From positions 124,001-188,000 of the forward strand of contig CAVVAB010000012.1 in the NCBI GenBank assembly GCA_963746155.1: a stretch of DNA of 64,000 nt. Direction: 5' to 3'. Numbering within the stretch: the stretch's first letter is position 1; each line of letters starts with the position of its first letter. The position numbers and the translations under genes are program-made. Positions 57,928-64,000 of the stretch are shown here, one piece after another. Source of the stretch: AC-32 sp963746155. Its GTDB lineage: Bacteria > Actinomycetota > Thermoleophilia > Gaiellales > Gaiellaceae. The notes under the pieces were generated by a model that saw only the letters and a list, made by a program, of their open reading frames with translations, had not been told where the DNA came from and made no database searches.

Positions 57928-59293
57928 GCCGGTCTTCGAAGCGGCAGGCCTGTCGTCGGCGGACGTCGACGCGTGGCGGGCCGGCGAGCCGGCGGCGACG
58001 GCTGCATTCGAGGTGACAGGCGCGTACCTGACGCGTGGCGAGGAGCTCCTCGGACGGCTGCCGGCACGCCCTGACCGGAACGACGTCGAGGCCGAGGCGG
58101 CGGCCGTCTTGAAGACGGCGCTCGACGCCGCCCGGGTGCGGTTCCTGCGTGTGCACGCGGAGACCGTCTACGCCGAGCTGACCGACGACCTGCGTCGTGC
58201 GGTCCGTGACGCGGAGCTCGTCTACGCCGCCGCCGAGCGCTTCCCCGGGCTCGTGCCGTCGCGCGCGCAGATGGCGGCCGAGCGGGCGCGGGCGCTCGCC
58301 CACAAGGAGGGCGTCGAGATCGCGCAGGGCCTGTTCCTCTCATTCGTGCTTGCGTCGCCGCGCTGCGGCGCGCATCTCGTCTGGTCGATGCTGCGCCCGA
58401 CGGAGGAGGCGCTCGCACGTCTCGACGACTTCCGTGCGACCGGCGTTGCCGATCTCGGCGGCACATACCTCGAGCGCCGCGGCCGGTCCGCGTACATCGA
58501 GATCCGGAACGACCGCCACCTGAACGCGGAGGACTGCGACACGCTGCCGACGACCGAGGTCGCCGTCGACCTCGCGCTGCTCGACCCGGAGATCGAGGTT
58601 GGCGTCATGCGCGGCGCGGTCGTCAGCCACCCGCGCTACGCCGGCCAGCGCGTCTTCGGTGCGGGGCTCAACCTCACGCACCTCTACCACGGGCGCATCG
58701 ACTATCTCTTCTTCGTCACGCGCGACCTCGGCTATGTGAACAAGCTCTTTCGCGGGCTGAGCGCCGAGGAGCATCACCCGGACGAGCCCGAGGAGACGAC
58801 CGAGAAGCTCTGGGTCGCCGCAGTCGAGACCTTCGCGATCGGCGGCGCGTGCCAGATCCTGCACACGGTCGACCATGTGATCGCGACGAAGGGGACGCGG
58901 CTCTATCTCCCCGCGCGCAAGGAGGGGATCCTCCCGGGCGCGTCCAACCTGCGGCTCGCGCGCTCGGTCGGCGACCGCCTCGCGCGGCAGGCGATCCTGT
59001 CCGGGCTCGAGTTCGAGGCGGGGACGCCGCCCGGGGATCTCCTTTGCGACGAGGTTGTCGCGTCGACCGGGGAGATGGACGCCGCGATCGCCGAGCGCGT
59101 CGATGCGCTGACGAGCTCCGGGCTCGTGAACGCGGCGGGCAACCGCCGCGCGCTCCGAGTCGGGGCGGAGCCGCTCGACGTCTTCCGGCAGTACATGGCG
59201 ACGTTCTGCCGCGAGCAGGCCTACTGCTACCTCAGCCCCGCGCTCGTGCGGAACCTCGAACAGCACTGGAACGCCCACGAGCGCAGCCTCTGA
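57920..59293 (+). CDS. DpgC-like cofactor-free dioxygenase (enoyl-CoA hydratase fold)
   Basis: 457 aa, intact. About 200 N-terminal residues are helical (AARVRFLRVHAETVYAEL), then a crotonase-fold domain: IEIRNDRHLNAEDCDTL, DLALLDPEIEVGVMRGAVV, HPRYAGQRVFGAGLNLTHL. I recognise this arrangement and wording from DpgC, the 3,5-dihydroxyphenylacetyl-CoA 1,2-dioxygenase of glycopeptide antibiotic pathways, which uses O2 without metal or flavin. No NRPS and no dpgA, dpgB or dpgD lie near. With a PaaK-type ligase gene 4 bases downstream, a catabolic role on an aryl-acetyl-CoA is likely. The identification is by recalled pattern, not computed alignment. Confidence 0.75.
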   Translation: MPEPVFEAAGLSSADVDAWRAGEPAATAAFEVTGAYLTRGEELLGRLPARPDRNDVEAEAAAVLKTALDAARVRFLRVHAETVYAELTDDLRRAVRDAELVYAAAERFPGLVPSRAQMAAERARALAHKEGVEIAQGLFLSFVLASPRCGAHLVWSMLRPTEEALARLDDFRATGVADLGGTYLERRGRSAYIEIRNDRHLNAEDCDTLPTTEVAVDLALLDPEIEVGVMRGAVVSHPRYAGQRVFGAGLNLTHLYHGRIDYLFFVTRDLGYVNKLFRGLSAEEHHPDEPEETTEKLWVAAVETFAIGGACQILHTVDHVIATKGTRLYLPARKEGILPGASNLRLARSVGDRLARQAILSGLEFEAGTPPGDLLCDEVVASTGEMDAAIAERVDALTSSGLVNAAGNRRALRVGAEPLDVFRQYMATFCREQAYCYLSPALVRNLEQHWNAHERSL

Positions 59294-59297
59294 AACG

Positions 59298-60509
59298 GTG
59301 ATCTGGAGCCCCGCGGAACAGCTGCCGCGGGCGGAGCTGCGTGAGCTCCAACGCGTGCGGCTGCAGCAGACCTTCGGCGCGGATCTCGACGGGCTCGCCG
59401 ACCTGGCCTTCACCACCAAGGTCGAGCTGCGCGACGCGTATCCGTTCGGGCTCCTGCGCGTCCCGGCCACGTCGCTCGCACGCGTGCACGCATCGAGCGG
59501 AACGCACGGGAAGCCGACGGTGGTCGGCTATACGCCTGCCGACCTCGACGCCTGGACCGAGCTGATGGCGCGCTCCATGACGATGGCCGGCGTTCGGCGC
59601 GGGATGCTCGTCCACAACGCGAACACGTACGGGCTGTTTACGGGCGGCCACGGCTTCCATCAGGGCGCCGAGCGAATCGGCGCACCGGTCGTGCCGGTCT
59701 CCGGTGGCTTCACGGCGCGCCAGGCGATGCTCTTGCACGACCTGGGCGCACAGGTGCTCGTCGCGACACCCTCGTACGCGCTCGTGATCGGACACGCCGT
59801 GTACGACGCGGGCATCGACCCGCGCGCGTTGCGGCTCGAGCTCGGCCTCTTCGGCGGCGAGCCCTGGACCGAGGGCCTGCGCGAGGAGATCGAACGAGTG
59901 CTGCCCGGCCTCCGCGCAGTCAACTTCTACGGCCTGTCGGAGATGTGCGGGCCGGGTGTGGCGACCGAGTGCCTCGAGGCGCGCGACGGCCTGCACGTCC
60001 ACGAGGACCACTTTCTGGTCGAGGTCGTCGATCCGGGCTCGGGCGCGCCACTCGACGAGGGCGCCGAAGGTGAGCTCGTCTTCACGACGCTGATGAAGGA
60101 GGCGATGCCGATGCTCCGCTATCGCACCGGCGACATCGCCTCCGTCACGTTCGAGCCGTGCCGCTGCGGCCGGACGACGGCGAGGATCCACGGCCTGCGG
60201 GGCCGACGCGACGACATGATCATCGTGCGCGGCGTCAACGTCTACCCGTCCAACGTCGAGCACGCGCTGCTCTCCGTTCCCGACGTTGCGCCGCACTATC
60301 AGCTCGTCGTCGACCGCGAAGGCGCGATGGACGAGCTCACCGTGCAGTGCGAGCCGGCCGGCCCGGATGTCGACACCGCGCGCCTGCAGGCCGCGGTCGA
60401 GCGTGTGCTGCGGGAGCAGCTCGGCATTCGCGTCCGCGCCGATGTGCTCGAGCTAGGGCAGGTCCCGCGTAGCGAAGGCAAGGCCGTGCGCGTCGTCGAT
60501 CGACGCTAG
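59298..60509 (+). CDS. PaaK-type aryl/acyl-CoA ligase, copy 2
   Basis: 403 aa, GTG start. VHASSGTHGKPTVVGYTPAD is the ATP-binding loop typical of phenylacetate-CoA ligases, VNFYGLSEMCGPGVATEC follows, and TGDIASVTFEPCRCGRT and RDDMIIVRGVNVYPSNVE are further PaaK hallmarks. It should convert an aryl-acetic or similar acid to its CoA ester, exactly the substrate type a DpgC-like enzyme needs. It is the last gene of the operon and about 25% shorter in its linker than no other member; overall length is normal for the family. Confidence 0.85.
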   Translation: MIWSPAEQLPRAELRELQRVRLQQTFGADLDGLADLAFTTKVELRDAYPFGLLRVPATSLARVHASSGTHGKPTVVGYTPADLDAWTELMARSMTMAGVRRGMLVHNANTYGLFTGGHGFHQGAERIGAPVVPVSGGFTARQAMLLHDLGAQVLVATPSYALVIGHAVYDAGIDPRALRLELGLFGGEPWTEGLREEIERVLPGLRAVNFYGLSEMCGPGVATECLEARDGLHVHEDHFLVEVVDPGSGAPLDEGAEGELVFTTLMKEAMPMLRYRTGDIASVTFEPCRCGRTTARIHGLRGRRDDMIIVRGVNVYPSNVEHALLSVPDVAPHYQLVVDREGAMDELTVQCEPAGPDVDTARLQAAVERVLREQLGIRVRADVLELGQVPRSEGKAVRVVDRR

Positions 60510-60518
60510 CTGCGTGCT

Positions 60519-60556
60519 TTCAAGCAGCTCGCCAGGCCGAGGCGATGAGCGCCTAG
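60519..60556 (+). pseudogene. Remnant of a MetE-like gene 3' end
   Basis: GGCCGAGGCG-A-TGAGCGCCTAGCCG at 60535-60559 matches the end of the MetE-like gene copy 2 (56404-56428) at 24 of 25 positions, and CTCCGCG follows in both. Read in the same frame, the remnant gives FQAARQAEAMSA and a stop, comparable with the QVDVPAAEAVSA end of copy 2. Only these few codons remain. It follows the CoA ligase gene on the same strand. Confidence 0.5.
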
Positions 60557-60590
60557 CCGGCCCTCCGCGAGGTGCCCAGTATTCCGGGCC

Positions 60591-61046
60591 TCAGCTCACC
60601 GCTTTCTTGACGAGCGCGCCGATCTTCTTCTCATCGGCGGCGGTCAACTCCTTCAGTGCGAAGGAGGTCGGCCAGATGGTGCCCTGGTCGAGGTTCGCCT
60701 CGTCGCTGAAGCCGAACGTCGCGTATCTCGATTTGAACTTCCCCGCGCTCTGGAAGTAGCAGACGACCTTGCCGTCCTTGGCATACGCGGGCATCCCGTA
60801 CCAGGTCTTCGGCGAGAGGTCCGGCGCGCTGGCCTGGATGATGGCATGGAGCTTCTTGGCGATCGTGCGATCCGATCCCCGCATCTCGGCGATCTTCGCG
60901 AGCAGAGCGCTTTCCCCATCCGCTCGGCTTGCTTCCGCCTTCAGCTCCTGGGCGCGCTCCTTCATCGCGGCCCGTTCCTCGGCCGAGAAGGTCGCGCCCT
61001 TGGCGGACTTCTGCCTGCCCTTCTTCGCGGGTTTCCTCTCAGCCAT
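60591..61046 (-). CDS. DUF1801-type protein with basic N-terminus
   Basis: 151 aa from ATG 61046 (GGAGG 9 bases upstream); the open frame runs further upstream but that part overlaps a tRNA-leading region and has no start signal. The N-terminal 60 residues are Lys/Glu-rich (MAERKPAKKGRQKSAKG), and the rest has KLHAIIQASAPDLSPKTWYGMPAYAKDGKVVCYFQSAGKF, known from the DUF1801 (YdhG-like) family of small alpha-beta proteins. No enzyme function is established. Confidence 0.7.
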   Translation of the reverse strand: MAERKPAKKGRQKSAKGATFSAEERAAMKERAQELKAEASRADGESALLAKIAEMRGSDRTIAKKLHAIIQASAPDLSPKTWYGMPAYAKDGKVVCYFQSAGKFKSRYATFGFSDEANLDQGTIWPTSFALKELTAADEKKIGALVKKAVS

Positions 61047-61106
61047 CGCAAAGCACCTCCGTGCGTCGAACGAGTCCCTCGAGCTCGTGCAGCTTGTGAA
61101 CCGTAA

Positions 61107-61179
61107 AGCCCTCTTCCGGACTCGAACCGGAGACCCCCTCCTTACCATGGAGGTGCTCTACCAACTGAGCTAAGAGGGC
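61107..61179 (-). tRNA. trnT: tRNA-Thr (anticodon GGT)
   Basis: Minus strand: acceptor stem GCCCTCT/AGAGGGC, D-arm GCTCAGTTGGTAGAGC, anticodon arm CCTCC-ATGGTAA-GGAGG with GGT at the anticodon, T-arm TCCGGTTCGAGTCCGGA. The discriminator base is T and no CCA is encoded, so CCA must be added after transcription. It lies 70 bases after tRNA-Tyr on the same strand. Confidence 0.97.
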
Positions 61180-61249
61180 GGAGGCATCGAGGATAGCGGC
61201 TTGCCGCCTACCAACCCCGTTCCAAAGCCGACTCCGGGACCTGCGTCGA

Positions 61250-61331
61250 TGGGGGCGGGAGGATTCGAACCTCCGTAGGCTGAGCCGACGGGTTTACAGC
61301 CCGTTCCCTTTGGCCACTCGGGCACACCCCC
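61250..61331 (-). tRNA. trnY: tRNA-Tyr (anticodon GTA)
   Basis: Minus strand: acceptor GGGGGTG/CGCCCCC, anticodon arm ACGGG-CTGTAAA-CCCGT with GTA, and a long variable arm (CGGCTCAGCCTACG) that marks the class II type; T-arm GGAGGTTCGAATCCTCC. Discriminator A; no encoded CCA. It probably begins the two-tRNA transcript. Confidence 0.97.
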
Positions 61332-61341
61332 GGGGCGGCCT

Positions 61342-61347
61342 ATTGTA
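61342..61347 (-). promoter_or_regulatory. Possible -10 box of the tRNA operon
   Basis: Read on the minus strand, TACAAT lies 10 bases before the first base of tRNA-Tyr, right for a -10 element. No convincing -35 hexamer is seen at 16-18 bases upstream. The same spacer separates the tRNA operon from the divergent cyclase gene. Confidence 0.4.
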
Positions 61348-61364
61348 GTCGTACTCTTAGCGCA

Positions 61365-63437
61365 GTGATCCTGTGCTCCAACTGCGGTCAGGAGAACCCG
61401 GAGCAGGCCCGGTTCTGCTTCGCGTGCGGCCAACCGCTGGAGGCTGCGCCGGCGAGCTCACGCGACGAGCGGCGCGTCGTCTCCGTGGTCTTCGTCGACC
61501 TGGTCGGGTTCACGGGCCGCGCCGAGAAGCTCGACCCCGAGGACGTCAGGGCCGTGCTCTCGCCGTACCACGATCTCGTCCGCAACGAGCTCGAGTCGTT
61601 CGGCGGCGTCGTAGAGAAGTTCATCGGCGACGCGATCATGGCCGTCTTCGGCGCGCCGACCGCGTACGGGGACGACCCCGAGCGCGCGGTCCGCGCGGCG
61701 ATCGCCGTCAGGGACGCCGTTCGGGAGGCGGACGAGCGCGACCTCCATCTCGACCTGCAGCTCCGTATCGCGGTGAACACGGGCGAGGCGCTGGTCTCGC
61801 TGGGCGCTAGGCCGGCGCTCGGCGAGGCGATGGTCGCCGGCGACGTCGTCAACACCGCATCGCGTCTCCAGCAGGCGGCGCCGGTCAACGGCGTCATCGT
61901 CGGCGGCGAGACCTACGCGTCGACGCGCGACGCGATCCACTACGAGCCCGCCGACCCGGTCGAGGCGAAGGGCAAGGCCACGCCGGTCGAGGCCTGGATC
62001 GCAATCGAGCCGTCGGTCCCGGCAGGCACGCGCAGGCTCTCGGGGGAGCTGGTCGGCCGTAGGCCAGAGCTCGACATGCTGCGAGGGGTCTGGGAGCGCG
62101 TGTCGAGTGAGTCCGTCCCGCACCTCGTGACTGTGCTCGGCCCCGCGGGGATCGGCAAGACGCGCCTGGCCCAGGAGTTCAGCGAGATCGTCGAGGGGCT
62201 CGGCGGCCGCAGCGTCCACGGCCGCTCGCTGCCGTACCGGGAGAGCAGCGCCTACTTCGGCTTCGCGATGCAGGTCAAGCAGCTCTGCGGCATCTTCGAA
62301 AGCGACCCCTCCGAGGTCGGGCTGAAGAAGCTGCGAGAGCGGGTGGCAGAGGTCTCCTCGGCCGCGAACGCGGAGACGGTGACGAGGCACCTTGCGATCC
62401 TCCTCGGCTTCGATCGCGAGGGATCCGTCGACGACCGCGAGGAGCTGTTCTTCTCGGTACGCGTGTTCATCGAGGCGGTCGCCGCCGACGGGCCGACGGT
62501 GCTCGTGTTCGAGGACATCCACTGGGCCGACCGCAGCCTGCTCGACCTGATCGAGCTGCTCGCCGCGCGGCTGCGCGACCTTCCCGTCTTCATCCTCACG
62601 CTGGCGAGGCCGGAGCTGCTGGACTCGCGCCCGGCCTGGGGAGGGGGCCTTCCCGCCTACTCGGCTCTCCCGCTCGCGCCGCTGAGCCCCGCGGAGTCAC
62701 AGGAGCTCGCCGCCCACCGGCTGGCCAACCTCCCCGCGGATGACATGGCCCGGCTGGCGCAGACGGCCGAGGGAAACCCGCTCTTCATCGAGCAGCTGGC
62801 GGCGACGATCGCCGAGGCTGCATCCTCGCAGTCGGGCTCGCTGCCGACGACCGTCAGGGGGATCCTCGCCGCGCGGCTCGACGCGCTTCCGCCCGACGAG
62901 CGGTCGCTCCTGCTCGACGCGGCGGTCGTCGGAAGGACGTTCTGGCGCGGCGCTCTCGAGCGGATCGCAGGCTCGGCCGACGGGCTCTCGGAACGGCTCG
63001 GCGCGCTCGAGTCACGCGATCTGATCTCGCGGGAGACCGCGTCGATCATGGAGGGTGAGCAGCAGTTCGCCTTCAAGCACCTCCTGATCCGCGAGGTGGC
63101 GTACGAGCTGCTGCCGCGGGCGGGCCGCCAGGAGCGGCACGCGCGGGTGGCCGAGTTCTTCGAGGACTCGACCGCGGAGGTCGGCGAGGCCGTTGCCGCG
63201 CTCGCGAGGCACTGGCGCGACGCGGGCAACCCGGAGCGGGCGATTCGCTACTTCGTCGAGGCCGGCGAGCAGGCCGAGCGCGGTTGGGCCAAGGACCAGG
63301 CGGTCATCCTCTACGGCGAGGCGCTGGAGCTCATCCCGGAGGGGGACGGAGACCAGCTCGTGCAGATGCGCCGCCGTCTGGCGCTCGCGGTCGCGGCCGC
63401 AATCCACATCCCGGACGCGCAGCAGCTGATGCGCTAG
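61365..63437 (+). CDS. Zinc-ribbon adenylate/guanylate cyclase-like protein with AAA ATPase domain
   Basis: 690 aa, GTG start. A zinc ribbon (CSNCGQENPEQARFCFACG, residues 4-22) is followed by a class III cyclase domain with both metal Asp regions (VVFVDLVGFTGRAE, FIGDAIMAVFGAPTAYG) and NTASRLQ, then an AAA_16/LuxR-type ATPase with Walker A GPAGIGKTRL and Walker B VLVFEDIHWADRSL. The family usually continues for several hundred residues of TPR repeats; here the protein stops after about 70 residues of them (ERAIRYFVEAGEQAERG). The lysine/aspartate residues that fix ATP or GTP are not obvious, so cyclase activity is uncertain. Confidence 0.8.
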   Translation: MILCSNCGQENPEQARFCFACGQPLEAAPASSRDERRVVSVVFVDLVGFTGRAEKLDPEDVRAVLSPYHDLVRNELESFGGVVEKFIGDAIMAVFGAPTAYGDDPERAVRAAIAVRDAVREADERDLHLDLQLRIAVNTGEALVSLGARPALGEAMVAGDVVNTASRLQQAAPVNGVIVGGETYASTRDAIHYEPADPVEAKGKATPVEAWIAIEPSVPAGTRRLSGELVGRRPELDMLRGVWERVSSESVPHLVTVLGPAGIGKTRLAQEFSEIVEGLGGRSVHGRSLPYRESSAYFGFAMQVKQLCGIFESDPSEVGLKKLRERVAEVSSAANAETVTRHLAILLGFDREGSVDDREELFFSVRVFIEAVAADGPTVLVFEDIHWADRSLLDLIELLAARLRDLPVFILTLARPELLDSRPAWGGGLPAYSALPLAPLSPAESQELAAHRLANLPADDMARLAQTAEGNPLFIEQLAATIAEAASSQSGSLPTTVRGILAARLDALPPDERSLLLDAAVVGRTFWRGALERIAGSADGLSERLGALESRDLISRETASIMEGEQQFAFKHLLIREVAYELLPRAGRQERHARVAEFFEDSTAEVGEAVAALARHWRDAGNPERAIRYFVEAGEQAERGWAKDQAVILYGEALELIPEGDGDQLVQMRRRLALAVAAAIHIPDAQQLMR

Positions 63438-63447
63438 GCGCCGCTCG

Positions 63448-63729
63448 CTAGCCGGGGAAGTCGGCGGGCGTCACGTCGCCGGCGATCTCGTGGATGTCCT
63501 CGATCGTGTGCTCGCCCAGGTCGACCGAGTGTGCCTTGACCGCGTCCAGGTCGGGAGCAGCGTAGACGCAGTACGTCTTCACCCGACCCTCGTCGTCGAC
63601 CACGACATGACTGTGCTCCCAGATGATGTCCGGGTAGCGCTCCTCGATGACCTTGCGAGAGCGGAGGCCCACCGCCGGCATCATGTCCTCGGTGACGTCG
63701 AACGCTCGAACGATCATGTATCTGGGCAC
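63448..63729 (-). CDS. DUF4242 family protein
   Basis: 93 aa, GTG start with GGAGGAATTAC before it; a second start at ATG 63717 is possible. YMIVRAFDV, IIWEHSHVVVDDEGRVKTYC and YAAPDLDAVKAHSVDLG fit the DUF4242 ferredoxin-like-fold family, one Streptomyces member of which binds nickel; the His and Cys residues here could do the same. It begins 11 bases after the stop of the flavoprotein gene and is likely co-transcribed with it. Confidence 0.7.
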   Translation of the reverse strand: MPRYMIVRAFDVTEDMMPAVGLRSRKVIEERYPDIIWEHSHVVVDDEGRVKTYCVYAAPDLDAVKAHSVDLGEHTIEDIHEIAGDVTPADFPG

Positions 63730-63741
63730 GTAATTCCTCCT

Positions 63742-64000
63742 CTAGCCCGCAGGCCGAATGTTCTGGTTGACATGGAAGACGTTGTCCGGATCGTAGTGAC
63801 CCTTGATCTTCGCCAGCCGTTCGTAGTTTTCGCCGTAGGTGGCCCGAACCCGTTCCTGTCCTTCGTCCATCATGAAGTTGACATACGCGCCACCTGCCGA
63901 ATACGGATGTAGCGCCTCCCAGTAGTCGATCGCCCAGGCCTTGACCTCGTCGGCCTTCGCGGGGTCGTGGTCGACTCCGACCATCACCTGGGCCCACTTC
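63742..64000 (-). CDS. BBE-type FAD-linked oxidoreductase, C-terminal part
   Basis: Only the last 85 codons are in the window, and the frame is open to its edge at 64000. SAGGAYVNFMMDEGQ, YGENYERLAKIKGHYDPDN and VFHVNQNI are the C-terminal berberine-bridge-like (BBE) segment of FAD-linked oxidases, which contributes to the substrate pocket. The FAD-binding part is outside. The enzyme oxidises an alcohol or amine of unknown kind. Confidence 0.8.
   Translation of the reverse strand, partial: KWAQVMVGVDHDPAKADEVKAWAIDYWEALHPYSAGGAYVNFMMDEGQERVRATYGENYERLAKIKGHYDPDNVFHVNQNIRPAG

Noticed and set aside
57920..59293. A glycopeptide antibiotic gene cluster around the DpgC-like gene
   Set aside because: No NRPS, dpgA/B/D, halogenase or P450 gene is present within the window on either side.

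Overview
The window is gene-dense, very GC-rich bacterial chromosome with no phage, insertion sequence, CRISPR array or rRNA. Several traits point to a soil actinobacterium, perhaps of the Thermoleophilia: high GC, operons whose genes overlap by 4 bases, a luciferase-like (F420-type) oxidoreductase, a DtxR/IdeR-like iron box, a form I CO dehydrogenase and two branched-chain amino acid type ABC transporters. The lineage is an inference, not a measurement.

Layout. 0-11 kb (+): the end of an isopropylmalate-synthase-like gene, a phytoene-desaturase-like FAD enzyme, a sugar-isomerase-like TIM barrel, two ketopantoate-reductase-like genes flanking a complete Liv-type ABC transporter, a creatinase-like M24 protein and prephenate dehydratase. 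11-24 kb (mostly -): an acetyltransferase, a class V aminotransferase, a second Liv-type transporter, a bicupin, a threonine-dehydratase-like enzyme, an ornithine-cyclodeaminase-like enzyme, an aldo/keto reductase and coxE/coxD. 24-40 kb (+): coxMSL for form I CO dehydrogenase (active-site loop AYRCSFR), two XdhC-type maturation genes (one carrying a YHS domain), coxG, a second form II-type coxSLM (AYRGAGR), a MetE-like gene, a citryl-CoA-lyase-like gene, a CoA ligase, a luciferase-like oxidoreductase, two CYTH proteins and a glutathione-transferase-like gene. 40-52 kb: a TadG-like protein, a ClC channel, a secreted metzincin-like protease, the iron-uptake operon efeUOB behind an iron-box-like palindrome, an alcohol dehydrogenase, AlkA and a glycosyltransferase. 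52-60.5 kb: a catabolic-looking operon of APC permease, acetamidase/formamidase, MetE-like enzyme, GMC oxidoreductase, DpgC-like dioxygenase and PaaK-type CoA ligase. 60.5-64 kb: a DUF1801 protein, tRNA-Thr and tRNA-Tyr, a cyclase/AAA regulator, a DUF4242 protein and the end of a BBE-type flavoprotein.

Data quality: seventeen genes are broken by small indels. In fifteen of them every break can be repaired by removing one extra base (19 single-base insertions in all); the other two need a net +2 or -1. The run of one-directional errors in otherwise well conserved genes looks like sequencing or assembly error, so these genes are annotated at full span with the break position noted.

Most interesting items: the DpgC-like/PaaK operon far from any glycopeptide cluster; the joined form I and form II cox locus; a dispersed intergenic repeat with compensatory stem changes and a target-site-like duplication at an operon junction; and four genes whose only plausible start is a CTG in a CTGA overlap with the preceding stop codon.
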